Source of the DNA: Pelagibius litoralis
Lineage (GTDB): Bacteria; Pseudomonadota; Alphaproteobacteria; Kiloniellales; DSM-21159
Assembly (NCBI GenBank): GCA_029287455.1
Contig: JARFRB010000135.1
Span: 1 to 38,691, forward strand
DNA: 38,691 bases
Reading direction: 5' to 3'
Below, in pieces: positions 8,686 to 16,711 of the stretch. The first letter of the stretch is position 1. Each line of letters starts with the position of its first letter. The position numbers and the translations under genes are program-made. The notes under the pieces are model-generated. The model searched no databases. It saw only the letters and a list, made by a program, of their open reading frames with translations, and had not been told where the DNA came from.

Positions 8686-9507
8686 TTAGCCATCGCCGTA
8701 GGGTGGCCGGTCCCAGCCCTTGGGAGATTCTGTGAAAATCTCGTAGCCGGTGGCCGTGACTGCCAGGGAGTGCTCGAACTGCGCGGAAAGCGAGCGGTCG
8801 CGAGTGACCGCCGTCCAGCCGTCGTCGAGCAGCTTCACATCGTAGCGGCCGGCGTTGATCATCGGCTCGATGGTGAAAAACATGCCTTCCCTCAATACCA
8901 CCCCGCTGTTCGGGCGCCCGTAGTGCAGCACCGAGGGGGCATCGTGAAACACCTGGCCGAGCCCGTGGCCGCAGAAATCCCGCACCACCGAAAAGCGGTG
9001 GCCCTCGGCGAAGCTTTGGATGGCGTGACCGACATCGCCCAGGGTCGCACCCGGCCGCACGGCGGCGATTCCCCGCAACATAGCCTCGTAGGTGACGTCG
9101 ATGAGCCGCTTGGCCTTGACCGGAATCTTGCCCACGGGAAACATGCGGCTCGTGTCGCCATGCCAGCCATCCAGGATGACCGTCACGTCAATGTTGATGA
9201 TGTCGCCAGAATTCAGCCGCTTCGTGGCGCTGGGAATGCCGTGGCACACGACGTGATTGACAGAGGTGCAAATGGATTTCGGAAATCCGCGATAGCCGAG
9301 CGGAGCCGGAACCGCGCCGTGGTCGAGGATGAAATCATGGCAGAGCTGGTCGAGTTCCTCGGTGGTGGCGCCGGGCACCACCTTGGGCGTGATGTAGTCG
9401 AGCGTTTCGGCAGCCAGCCTGCCGGCGCGGCGCATACTCTCGAAGGCCGCATCGTCGTGCAGCTTGATCTGGCGCTCTCCGCCGCTCTGATAAGCCTGTT
9501 CTTGCAT
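8686..9507 (-). CDS. map: Type I methionine aminopeptidase
   Basis: 273 residues from the ATG at 9507. It removes the initiator methionine from nascent proteins and uses two metal ions. The ligands are visible in order: D in INIDVTVILDGWHGDTSRMF (two Asp), H in FCGHGLGQVFHD, E in FFTIEPMINAG and E in SAQFEHSLAVT. The catalytic His is in VNHVVCHGIPS. The class I layout without an N-terminal extension is normal for bacteria. The open frame continues upstream to 9585, but those 26 residues do not look like the family. No strong ribosome-binding site decides between the start at 9507 and later codons; family alignment supports 9507. Confidence 0.96.
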   Translation of the reverse strand: MQEQAYQSGGERQIKLHDDAAFESMRRAGRLAAETLDYITPKVVPGATTEELDQLCHDFILDHGAVPAPLGYRGFPKSICTSVNHVVCHGIPSATKRLNSGDIINIDVTVILDGWHGDTSRMFPVGKIPVKAKRLIDVTYEAMLRGIAAVRPGATLGDVGHAIQSFAEGHRFSVVRDFCGHGLGQVFHDAPSVLHYGRPNSGVVLREGMFFTIEPMINAGRYDVKLLDDGWTAVTRDRSLSAQFEHSLAVTATGYEIFTESPKGWDRPPYGDG

Positions 9508-9606
9508 CGCTATTTGCCGCCGGCCGGCGCCGCCAATGGTCCTGGCCGCTGCCTTTAAACTTGCAACTTTGTCCGCCCACCGCAAGGGGCGTGCCCCAAG
9601 TTGCGC

Positions 9607-10308
9607 CTAGAGAGACAGGCTCAAGGGCTTGGCGAGCGCGATCCCCTCGGTGGTCACCTCGCAGTCGTAGCACAGCGCTTCGACCCCGCTGGCAAGCGCC
9701 GCGCGCAAGGCTGTCGCGTAGGCCGGATCGATATCGGACGCCACCGTGAAGCTTTGGCAGTCGCCCCGCTGAACCAGGTAGAACATGACCGCCCGGCCGC
9801 CGGCTTCGGCGATCCGGCTGAGTTCGCCGAGGTGTTTGGTGCCGCGTGCCGTCACGCTGTCGGGGAACTCCGCGAGGCCTGCCTGGCGCATCAAATGCAC
9901 ATTCTTGATTTCAACATGGCAAGACGGCCCGTTCTCGGATTCCAGCAGGATGTCGATCCGGCTGTTCTCGCCGTAGCGGACTTCGCGCCGCAAGCCTTGG
10001 TAGCCCGCGAGTTCCGGTACTTGTCCCGCGGCGATGGCCTCGGCGACAATGCGATTGGGATGGGCGGTGTTGATGCCCACGAGCGTGCCGTCGGCCAGGA
10101 CGAGCTCCCAGGACCAGCGCAGCTTGCGTGTTTCGCTGGTGGCGGGGGAGAGCCAGACCCGCGATCCCTCGGCCTTGAGGCCCAGCATCGCGCCGGGATT
10201 GGCGCAGTGGGCCGTGACCACCTCGCCGCCCGCCAGCTCCACGTCCGCGAGAAAGCGTTTATAGCGCCGGATCAGCCGGCCTTCGGTGAGGGGGGACTCG
10301 AAGCGCAT
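9607..10308 (-). CDS. sfsA: Sugar fermentation stimulation protein SfsA
   Basis: 233 residues, full length. The N-terminal [25 protein letters not shown] is the OB-fold and the signature NPG motif; the C-terminal half has the nuclease-like core with [10 protein letters not shown] and [11 protein letters not shown], an acidic-ExK arrangement of the PD-(D/E)XK type. In E. coli it was named for raised maltose fermentation and binds DNA; its physiological role remains uncertain. It lies on the minus strand upstream of map with a gap of about 100 bases, and is divergent from the lipoprotein gene at 10423. Confidence 0.94.
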   Translation of the reverse strand: MRFESPLTEGRLIRRYKRFLADVELAGGEVVTAHCANPGAMLGLKAEGSRVWLSPATSETRKLRWSWELVLADGTLVGINTAHPNRIVAEAIAAGQVPELAGYQGLRREVRYGENSRIDILLESENGPSCHVEIKNVHLMRQAGLAEFPDSVTARGTKHLGELSRIAEAGGRAVMFYLVQRGDCQSFTVASDIDPAYATALRAALASGVEALCYDCEVTTEGIALAKPLSLSL

Positions 10309-10422
10309 GGCGGCACCCTAGAAGCCACTGGGCCCGCGATCAATGCGGCGGCGCGGCGAAACCGTCGCGCCCGCCCGCAACGGTCCTTGTGCTCGCCCGG
10401 GCAAGCGGGCAAGTTAGGCGGC

Positions 10423-10851
10423 ATGAAGTCCGAACGCTTTTCTTTACCAAGGGCACTTGTCCCGCTGGCGTTAGCCTTGGCCGTGGCCCTGGGGGTCGGC
10501 GGTTGTGAGACAAGCAAGCCGGAGCCGCCGCAAGGTGCGCCCGCGGCGACCTCTCAAGGGACGGAGACCGAGCCCTTGTTGAGCGTACCGGCCGATCCCT
10601 TGGTGTGGAGCCAGCCCGGTGTGACCGACGAGGCGCGCCAGCGCGACGTGGCGGATTGCTATGCCTATTCAAGGGCCTTGGTGAACCGCGACCGGCGAAT
10701 CGACAATGACATTAATGCCGGAACCGGTGGCATCGCGACGGGCACCAATGCCTCGGGCCTTACCCGCGAGTTGCGCGAATTCGGGCGGGAAAGCGAGCAG
10801 AACCGGTTTTTCAACAGCTGCATGAGGTCGAAGGGCTACGTGGAGCAGTGA
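10423..10851 (+). CDS. Small secreted lipoprotein of unknown function
   Basis: 142 residues. A basic start MKSERFSLPRA is followed by a hydrophobic segment ending in LGVGGCETS, a lipobox with the cysteine at residue 27, so the mature protein should be lipid-anchored. The mature part starts with a Pro/Ala/Thr-rich linker, then an acidic helix region DEARQRDVADCYAYSRA with a second cysteine and FFNSCMRSKGYVEQ at the end. The two cysteines in the mature domain could form a disulphide; proteins ending in 'C-M-x-x-K-G-Y' are common small envelope lipoproteins in alphaproteobacteria with no known role. Its TGA overlaps the GTG start of the next gene, so the two are probably co-translated. Confidence 0.78.
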   Translation: MKSERFSLPRALVPLALALAVALGVGGCETSKPEPPQGAPAATSQGTETEPLLSVPADPLVWSQPGVTDEARQRDVADCYAYSRALVNRDRRIDNDINAGTGGIATGTNASGLTRELREFGRESEQNRFFNSCMRSKGYVEQ

Positions 10852-11600
10852 GCGACGGTGAGAGAGTGACGACGGCCGCGGTTCTGGTGATCGGCAACGA
10901 AATTCTTTCCGGCCGCACACAAGACGCCAATACGAATTTTCTCGCCAAGCGCCTCACGGAGCTGGGCGTGCGCTTGATGGAAGCGCGCGTCGTGCCGGAT
11001 ATCGAGGCGGAGATCGTCACGGCGGTCAACGCCTTGCGCGGGCGGTATGACTACGTTTTCACCACCGGTGGCATCGGGCCAACCCATGACGACATCACGG
11101 TGGACTGCGTGGCCGCGGCCTTTAGCGTTCCGGTGATCGTCCACCCGGAAGCCAAGCAGTTGCTGGAGGCGTACTACGGCGAGTCCGTGAACGCCGCGCG
11201 CATGCGGATGGCCCGCGCGCCAGAGGGCGCCGAGTTGATCGAAAATCCGGTCAGCGTGGCCCCGGGGCTCAAACTCGAGAACGTCTTCGTGCTCGCCGGC
11301 ATACCGCGAATCATGCAAGCGCAGTTCGAGTCTCTGTGCCACGGCCTGGTGGGGGGACCGCCTCTGCTGTCGCGTGCCCTGACAGTAGCGCTGCCGGAAA
11401 GCGTTGTGGCGCCGGGACTTGGCGCTTTGCAGGAGCGTTTCGCCGAGGTGGAGATGGGTAGCTATCCATTTCAGCGCGGCGGGCGGTTTGGCACCTCCCT
11501 GGTCTTGCGGTCGAGCGACCTCGAGTTGCTCGATCGGGCGGCCGAGGAACTGGAAGCCCTGGTCCGCGGTTTGGGTGGTGAGGGGGAGTGGAGCGTTTAA
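10848..11600 (+). CDS. CinA/MoaB-type molybdopterin-binding domain protein
   Basis: 250 residues starting at a GTG inside the stop of the lipoprotein gene (GTGA overlap). The MoaB/MogA fold is clear: VLVIGNEILSGRTQDANTNFLA, then DYVFTTGGIGPTHDDITVDC. Full-length CinA proteins combine this domain with a C-terminal nicotinamide-nucleotide amidase; here only the first is present, as in the stand-alone 'competence/damage-inducible protein A' of many alphaproteobacteria. Related CinA N-terminal domains act as ADP-ribose pyrophosphatases, but activity cannot be assumed here. Cytoplasmic, no signal peptide. The downstream small membrane protein follows after 28 bases and is likely in the same operon. 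Confidence 0.88.
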   Translation: MSDGERVTTAAVLVIGNEILSGRTQDANTNFLAKRLTELGVRLMEARVVPDIEAEIVTAVNALRGRYDYVFTTGGIGPTHDDITVDCVAAAFSVPVIVHPEAKQLLEAYYGESVNAARMRMARAPEGAELIENPVSVAPGLKLENVFVLAGIPRIMQAQFESLCHGLVGGPPLLSRALTVALPESVVAPGLGALQERFAEVEMGSYPFQRGGRFGTSLVLRSSDLELLDRAAEELEALVRGLGGEGEWSV

Positions 11601-11628
11601 GCCGCCGCCGGCATCTTCGGGAGGCCCG

Positions 11629-11877
11629 ATGAGTCTGCATCCGCACGAACGCCACGCCATCCGGTTTCTGATCGGTCATCTTCTGGTCGGTCTTGCTGGC
11701 GGCTTCATCTTCGCCGCCCTGATTTTCGCCACGGATCTCTTCGGCCTGCGTAGCCTGGTCGCCGGCGACGAGAATGGTTGGCTTGCCACCGGCCTCTTGA
11801 TCTTCGGCATCTCGGTGACCTTCGGCTCGCTCGCCATGGGAATGGGCGTCATGGCGCTCGGGCGCGAGAAAAGCTAG
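11629..11877 (+). CDS. Small two-helix membrane protein
   Basis: 82 residues. Two hydrophobic segments are visible: FLIGHLLVGLAGGFIFAALI at about 13-32 and WLATGLLIFGISVTFGSLAM at about 50-69, joined by an acidic loop with DLFGLRSLVAGDENG. A good ribosome-binding site GGGAGG precedes the ATG by 4-6 bases, which fixes the start. No family was recognised. It is 28 bases behind the CinA-like gene and probably shares its transcript. The GASG-rich helices suggest close packing, perhaps as a dimer or with a larger membrane complex; that is inference. Confidence 0.7.
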   Translation: MSLHPHERHAIRFLIGHLLVGLAGGFIFAALIFATDLFGLRSLVAGDENGWLATGLLIFGISVTFGSLAMGMGVMALGREKS

Positions 11878-11990
11878 CTCCAAACCCTGCCAGAGTCGGT
11901 AGCGTTAGGGGTGCGGTAACCAAAAATTTGTGATTTCGACCCTAGAATCTCGCATTCGAGGCGAAGGATCGCCGGGATCGGAGTCGAATC

Positions 11991-12458
11991 ATGTCACCTG
12001 CTACCGGAGTTTCCAAACGCGCGGTTGCTTGGCGTTTTCCTATCGTCGGCCTTGTGCTGCTATCGCTTGCTGCCTGTGGCGAATCCCAAGGCGACCGGGG
12101 GCTGAGCGGCGCTGGCATCGGCGCGGCCGCGGGCGTTGCGGTGGGGGCCGTCACGGGTCTCAGTTTGCTGCAAGGGGCCGCCCTGGGCGCGGCGGCGGGC
12201 GCGGCGACCGGTTTGTTGACCGATTCGGACCAGATCGACCTTGGCGACCCCTGGTGGAGCGACGCGGAGGCGAAGTCCACGGACGTCAAGGATATCCAAT
12301 CCGGCTTGTCTCGCTTGGGCTATGATCCCGGCCCCTCCGATGGCATCGTCGGGCCGCAAACCCAAAGCGCTATCCGCCGCTATCAGCAGGACAACGACTT
12401 GCCGGTCGACGGTCAGGTCACGCCCGATCTCGCGGACCACATTCGCCAACGGGCCTAG
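11991..12458 (+). CDS. Lipoprotein with glycine zipper and peptidoglycan-binding domain
   Basis: 155 residues. The signal peptide ends in LLSLAACGES, a lipobox with cysteine at residue 29. Residues about 38-75 are a glycine-zipper segment (GAGIGAAAGVAVGAVTG and GAALGAAAGAATG), a motif that can embed in membranes and oligomerise. The C-terminal 60 residues are a PG_binding_1 domain: VKDIQSGLSRLGYDPGPSDG, VGPQTQSAIRRYQQDNDLPV. This layout suggests a lipid-anchored protein that bridges membrane and cell wall. A ribosome-binding site GGAG lies eight bases before the ATG. It converges with the MotB-like gene, with 25 bases between the stops. Confidence 0.85.
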   Translation: MSPATGVSKRAVAWRFPIVGLVLLSLAACGESQGDRGLSGAGIGAAAGVAVGAVTGLSLLQGAALGAAAGAATGLLTDSDQIDLGDPWWSDAEAKSTDVKDIQSGLSRLGYDPGPSDGIVGPQTQSAIRRYQQDNDLPVDGQVTPDLADHIRQRA

Positions 12459-12483
12459 ACGCCGGCGGTTAGGCCAAAGGCCT

Positions 12484-13890
12484 TTAGCGTTCCGTCAGCT
12501 TGAACTCGATCCGCCGGTTGCGGCTGAAAGCCGCGGGGCTTTCACCTGCGGCGATCGGCTGATATTCGCCGAAACCCGCCGCAACGAGTCTGTCCGGCGG
12601 GATGCCCTCGGCGATCAAGGTCTTCACCACCTCGATGGCGCGGGCCGAGGAAAGCTCCCAGTTCGACGGGTAGGCGGCGGTGCTGATCGGGCGGCGGTCG
12701 GTATGCCCGTCCACCCGCAGAACCCAATCCAAGTCGGGCGGGATCTTTTCCGCAATTTCCTTCAAGGTGTCCGCCAGGCGCTGGATCTGCTCACGCCCTC
12801 CCGGCTCCAGCGCCGCGGAGGCGGAGGGAAAGAGCACCTCGGATTGGAACACGAAGCGATCGCCGACGATCCGGATGTTGGGATTATCGCCCAAAACCTC
12901 CCGCAATCTGCCAAAGAACTCCGAGCGGTAGCGGGCGAGTTCCTGCACTTTGGTGGCCAGGGCCGCGTTCAGGCGCTTGCCCAGATCGGCGATCTGGGTC
13001 TCTGCCTCCAGATTGCGGGCTTCGCTTGCTTCCAAGGCCGCGTTGAGGGCGCCAATCTGCTGGCGCAGCGCGGCCAGTTGACGGTTGAGAAGATCGATCT
13101 TGAGCTGTTGCTCGGCGGTCAGCTCGCCTTGCTCCCTGGCCACCTCTTGAGACTCCGCCAGCCGCCGTTCCACATCGGCGGCCACGGTTTCCTGTTGGGC
13201 CAGGCGGTCCAAGAGGTCCGTATTATCCTGGCGCAAGGCGTCGAGGGTGGATTGCAGGTTGCTTCGCGCTTGGCGCAAGCGTCCGGCCTCGCTCTCCAGA
13301 TCGGCGGTCAAGGCTTGCTCGGCGGCGAAAACGCGCTCCAGGCGGGCGAGCTCTGCCTGCATTTGGTCGCGCAGGTCCTTCAGGATGGCGAGTTCCGCGA
13401 GCTGCGTTTCGATCTTCTCCTTGTCCGCTTCGATGACGGTGTAAGCGTCGGCGAGTTCCGCTTCCACTTCGGTGGCCTTCTCCTCGATGATTAGCAAGCG
13501 GTCGGCCAGGATGTCGCGTTCGCTGGTGACGGCGTTGATCTGCCCTTCGAGATCCTCTCTAAGGGAGCCGAGGCGCGCGAGCTGGCTGGAGAGTTCGTCG
13601 CGCGCTGCCACGGAGTTCTGCAGCTCGCTGGAAAGCTGGGCGACGTTCAGCCTGAGTTCGGAGTTCGCGCTACGCTCCAGCGCCAAGAGGTCCGCGAGCT
13701 CGGCGATCTGCCGGTCGAGGCGCGCCAGCCGCTCATCCTTGCCGGTCAGGGCGACGGACAAAAAGTACTGCGCGACCATGAAGACCATGAGCACGAAGAC
13801 CAGCACGAGCAGCAGGTTCGAAAGAGCATCGACGAACCCGGGCCAGATGTTGGTGGAGCGTGTGCGGCCAGTACGGTTGAGCGTATACAT
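12484..13890 (-). CDS. MotB-like stator protein with long coiled coil and OmpA domain
   Basis: 468 residues. One membrane segment at about 15-48 begins NIWPGFVDALSNLLLVL; Asp21 sits where TolR and ExbD have their proton-carrying Asp (compare PFVDVMLVLL in TolR of this window). Residues about 50-320 form an unusually long coiled coil, for example ERLARLDRQIAELADLLALE and LNRQLAALRQQIGALNAALE. The C-terminus, from about 335, is an OmpA/MotB peptidoglycan-binding domain with RVDGHTDRRPISTAAYPSNW and FSRNRRIEFKLTER, including the wall-binding Asp and Arg. Flagellar MotB is usually near 300 residues, so the coiled coil is the odd part. It follows the MotA-like gene by nine bases. Likely a proton-driven stator subunit outside flagella; the function is inferred. 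Confidence 0.85.
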   Translation of the reverse strand: MYTLNRTGRTRSTNIWPGFVDALSNLLLVLVFVLMVFMVAQYFLSVALTGKDERLARLDRQIAELADLLALERSANSELRLNVAQLSSELQNSVAARDELSSQLARLGSLREDLEGQINAVTSERDILADRLLIIEEKATEVEAELADAYTVIEADKEKIETQLAELAILKDLRDQMQAELARLERVFAAEQALTADLESEAGRLRQARSNLQSTLDALRQDNTDLLDRLAQQETVAADVERRLAESQEVAREQGELTAEQQLKIDLLNRQLAALRQQIGALNAALEASEARNLEAETQIADLGKRLNAALATKVQELARYRSEFFGRLREVLGDNPNIRIVGDRFVFQSEVLFPSASAALEPGGREQIQRLADTLKEIAEKIPPDLDWVLRVDGHTDRRPISTAAYPSNWELSSARAIEVVKTLIAEGIPPDRLVAAGFGEYQPIAAGESPAAFSRNRRIEFKLTER

Positions 13891-13899
13891 TTCGAGGGG

Positions 13900-15063
13900 C
13901 TAGCCTTCCGCCTCCTCGGCCAGGGCGGCGATGGTTCTGGCCAGAAGGCGGATTTCAGAGCGAATTTGGTCGACCACGTATTCCTGCCCGCTGCCAAGCT
14001 GCTGGGCGACCTGCGCCAAATGCAGGCTCATGGAGCGGATATGATCCCGGGTCGCCGGGTCGATGCCGCCGGCGGCGAAATCCGCTTCGGCCAGCTGGCT
14101 CAAGAGCGGCTTGATCGCGCTGTGGGTTTCGGCAAGGCGCTTCATCACTTCCTGTTCGGTGCGCATCTGATCGGTCAGGACCGTCAGGCGCTCGGTCAGC
14201 AGGGCGAGATTGCGGTTGGCCAGTTGCCGGTCCTCCTCGCCCCGCTGGATGGTGCGCTGCAGGCCGTCGAGGCTATCGGCGGTCTGCTCGAGGAGGGCTT
14301 GCAGGTAGGCGGGTACGGAGCCGTCGCCTTCGCCGCCGCCGGGGCCGCCGCCGGACAGCCGGGTCATGCCCGAAAGCCACTCCTCCAGTTCGTTGACAAA
14401 GCGGTTGTGGGCCTGCCCGGACTGCAGTTCGAGAAAGCCCAACACCAAAGACCCGGCAAGACCGAACAGGGAGGAGGAAAAGGCGGTGCCCATGCCGGCC
14501 AGCGGCTGCTCGAGCCCACCCTTCAAATCGTCGAAAAGTGTAGCCGCATCCCCCGCCCCCACGGAGAGGCCGGCGATCACGTCGCCGACCGAGCCCACGG
14601 TGACCAGCAGGCCCCAGAAGGTCCCCAAGAGCCCGAGGAAGATCAAGAGCCCGATCAGATAGCGGGAAATATCGTGGCTTTCCTCGATGCGCGTCTGGAT
14701 GCCGTCGAGCAAGGTGCGGGTCGACAGCGCGGAGAGGGTCATGCGCCCCTTGCGCTCGCGCATCATGTTCGCCATCGGGCCGAGAAGGCGCGGCTGCTGG
14801 GTTTCCGAAAGCGCGCCGGGAAAGATTAGGCCACCGCTGGATTCCCGCTGCAAGTGCGCGAGAAACGACATTTCGCGCCGCAGCAGCAGGACTTGCCTGA
14901 AGCTGTAGAGAATTCCGAGCAGCAAGACTCCAAGAATCAAGCCGTTCAAGACCGCGTTGGCGAGGAAGGCGTCTGCCAGCTGGGGATAAAGCGCCGCGCC
15001 CGCGGCGACCACCAGAGCCAGGAACACAAACATTCTGAAGAGATAGACTTGCGGTCGGGTCAT
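13900..15063 (-). CDS. MotA/TolQ/ExbB-like proton-channel protein with cytoplasmic tail
   Basis: 387 residues. Four membrane segments are visible at about 8-28, 38-58, 135-157 and 188-212. The last two carry the family core: LGLLGTFWGLLVTVGSV and LAGMGTAFSSSLFGLAGSLV. After a Gly-rich linker (about 237-248) comes a roughly 140-residue charged helical tail. That tail is absent from TolQ and resembles in outline the C-terminal tail of ZorA. The protein should form the pentameric ring around a dimer of the MotB-like partner encoded nine bases downstream. GAGGTT lies about nine bases upstream of the ATG. No flagellar gene is nearby, so a flagellar role is unlikely. The exact task, perhaps cell-wall or envelope related, is unknown. 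Confidence 0.85.
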   Translation of the reverse strand: MTRPQVYLFRMFVFLALVVAAGAALYPQLADAFLANAVLNGLILGVLLLGILYSFRQVLLLRREMSFLAHLQRESSGGLIFPGALSETQQPRLLGPMANMMRERKGRMTLSALSTRTLLDGIQTRIEESHDISRYLIGLLIFLGLLGTFWGLLVTVGSVGDVIAGLSVGAGDAATLFDDLKGGLEQPLAGMGTAFSSSLFGLAGSLVLGFLELQSGQAHNRFVNELEEWLSGMTRLSGGGPGGGEGDGSVPAYLQALLEQTADSLDGLQRTIQRGEEDRQLANRNLALLTERLTVLTDQMRTEQEVMKRLAETHSAIKPLLSQLAEADFAAGGIDPATRDHIRSMSLHLAQVAQQLGSGQEYVVDQIRSEIRLLARTIAALAEEAEG

Positions 15064-15242
15064 GATCCGGGCGGAACCTCTCGCGAAGAATATGGCGCGG
15101 CCTCCCCGGTTGCGGGATCGCGAAGCCTGAAGCGCGGATGTGGCGCCACTGTCGAGACTATGGGGTCACTGCGGCCATACTGTGGCAAACCTCGGCATGA
15201 AACCGGAAATCTCGGGGCGAGGCCGTGGAAAATCTTTTTCAT
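15060..15242 (-). CDS. Possible 60-residue bridging ORF
   Basis: An ORF beginning ATGAAAAAGATT starts inside the stop of the OmpA-like gene (ATGA) and ends inside the start of the MotA-like gene (ATGA), so it bridges both with 4-base overlaps. The predicted protein MKKIFHGLAPRFPV is rich in Pro and Arg. Third positions are much less GC-rich than in the neighbours, so coding is doubtful and the geometry could be chance. Confidence 0.25.
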   Translation of the reverse strand: MKKIFHGLAPRFPVSCRGLPQYGRSDPIVSTVAPHPRFRLRDPATGEAAPYSSREVPPGS

Positions 15243-15736
15243 TGACCCACCTGAAAGATGTCAACCCGGTCGGTGGGGCCGTCCAGGAAGGTGTTTCCAA
15301 GGGCCCTTACGTTCATGCGCGCGGAACCGACGCCCTGGTCGATCAAGAAGGCGCGCACAGTGAGGGCGCGGGTCAGCGATAGCCGCCGCGCCGGCCCGTG
15401 TTCATGCAAGCCGGCGTAGGCAAGGAGCTGCATGCGCAGCGCGGGGTTCGCCTGCAGGTGCGCGGCGAATTGCAACAGGTCGCCTTGGGCTTCCGGGCTA
15501 AGGGCGTCCCCCTCGCCGGCTTCGAAGAGCACGCGCACGGCGGGCTCCCCCACGGGCATATCCGCTTGCGCAAGGACCAGGAAGGAAGCTTGACCCGGCG
15601 GAACCCGCTGGGCGTTCGCCGGTGCCGCAGCCGCTTCGGCCAGACACATCATGGCAACCAGAGCTGGGATAAAGGCAGAGGCAAACGCCGCGGGGGCAGC
15701 GGCTCTAGGCTGTCCGAATGACTTGGTGCCTCGCAC
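15239..15736 (-). CDS. Secreted OmpA-like domain protein, degenerate wall-binding site
   Basis: 165 residues from a GTG at 15736 with GGGGCGGGG upstream; the frame stays open to 15865 but that part is unlike a protein N-terminus. A signal peptide with a hydrophobic core (FIPALVAMMCLAEAAAAPANA) is followed by an OmpA-like domain: VRVLFEAGEGDALSPEAQGDLLQFAAHL, then LTRALTVRAFLIDQGVGSARM and DRVDIFQV. Where OmpA/Pal proteins have GHTDxxG with the peptidoglycan-binding Asp, this one reads YAGLHEHG, so the wall-binding Asp is missing; the late Arg is kept. It is upstream of the MotA-like gene on the same strand, with 175 bases between them that hold a small bridging ORF. A periplasmic accessory for the stator pair is plausible but unproven. 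Confidence 0.65.
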   Translation of the reverse strand: MRGTKSFGQPRAAAPAAFASAFIPALVAMMCLAEAAAAPANAQRVPPGQASFLVLAQADMPVGEPAVRVLFEAGEGDALSPEAQGDLLQFAAHLQANPALRMQLLAYAGLHEHGPARRLSLTRALTVRAFLIDQGVGSARMNVRALGNTFLDGPTDRVDIFQVGQ

Positions 15737-15869
15737 GTCAACCCCGCCCCTGATCAAGCCCCAGATCACGCACGCTCTCCCGACGCTCCCCAGCCGGGGG
15801 TAGACTAAGCCTTTGGAGTCGCGCAAACAACCGTCTTGGGGCCTTCGGCGCGCGGCGGCGCCCAAACAG

Positions 15870-16673
15870 TCAAGCGGCCGGTCGCCGCTTCAGAAGCTTA
15901 TCGAGCTCACCGTGCAGGCTTTCGTTGGCCGCGAGCAGGGAAGCGCTGCCAAGATGAAGCGAACGCCCGCCGATCTCGCTCACCAAGCCGCCGGCCTCGC
16001 GCACCAAGAGCCAGCCGGCGGCCATGTCCCAAGGTTGAAGCCCCCGCTCCCAAAACCCATCGACCCGGCCCGCCGCGACATAGGCGAGGTCCAGGGCCGC
16101 GGCACCCCAGCGCCTCACGCCGGCCGATTGCGCCATAACTTGCCCCAGCTCATGCAGGAACTGCCCTTGATCGCCGCGCCCCATGAACGGGATTCCGGTG
16201 GCAAAGATCGACTCGCTCATCCGGTTGCGGGACGACACCCTGAGGCGGCGATCGTTGAGAAAGGTGCCAGCACCCTTTTCCGCCACGAACATCTCATCCT
16301 TCACCGGATCGTAGACCACCGCCGCGAGCATCTCGCCGCGCGCTTCCAGGCCGATCGATATGGCGAAGTGCGGCAGCCCGTGTAGGAAATTCGTGGTGCC
16401 GTCCAGGGGATCGACGACCCAGCGCCGCCCCTCGGGATCGCGGCTTTCAACCGGATCGGACTCCTCCATCAGGAAACCGTAGTCGGGGCGCGCGTGAGAC
16501 AACTCCTCGCGCAGCACTTTCTCCGCCTTCAGATCCGCGGTCGAAACGAAATCCGCCGGGCCTTTCTTGGAGACTTGAAGGTTCTCGACCTCGCCGAAAT
16601 CCCGCTTAAGGCCCCTGGCCGCCTTCATGGCCGCGCGGGTCATCACGTTGAGGGTGGCGGATCGAATCGCCAT
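15870..16673 (-). CDS. suhB: Inositol monophosphatase family protein
   Basis: 267 residues. The Mg-dependent phosphatase motifs are intact: LMEESDPVES (first metal-binding acid pair), WVVDPLDGTTNFLHGLPHF (DPLDGT signature at about 87-92) and LQPWDMAAGWLLV (WDxAAG). The family hydrolyses inositol-1-phosphate and related sugar phosphates; in E. coli SuhB also takes part in rRNA antitermination through Nus factors. The symbol is used for the family, since the substrate cannot be determined. It follows efp on the same strand with a gap of 38 bases, so a common transcript is likely. Cytoplasmic, normal length. Confidence 0.9.
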   Translation of the reverse strand: MAIRSATLNVMTRAAMKAARGLKRDFGEVENLQVSKKGPADFVSTADLKAEKVLREELSHARPDYGFLMEESDPVESRDPEGRRWVVDPLDGTTNFLHGLPHFAISIGLEARGEMLAAVVYDPVKDEMFVAEKGAGTFLNDRRLRVSSRNRMSESIFATGIPFMGRGDQGQFLHELGQVMAQSAGVRRWGAAALDLAYVAAGRVDGFWERGLQPWDMAAGWLLVREAGGLVSEIGGRSLHLGSASLLAANESLHGELDKLLKRRPAA

Positions 16674-16711
16674 GAGATAGAGAGCTCCAGCTTAGTACCG
16701 GACTGGGGGAA

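Noticed and set aside
12241-13494. 417-codon plus-strand open frame opposite the MotB-like gene
   Set aside because: Opposite strand of a coiled-coil gene whose regular codons keep other frames open; no plausible protein.
12484-15063. A complete Zorya defence system
   Set aside because: The ZorA/ZorB-like layout is present, but no ZorC, ZorD or ZorE and no other defence gene is seen in the window, so only the architectural likeness is reported.
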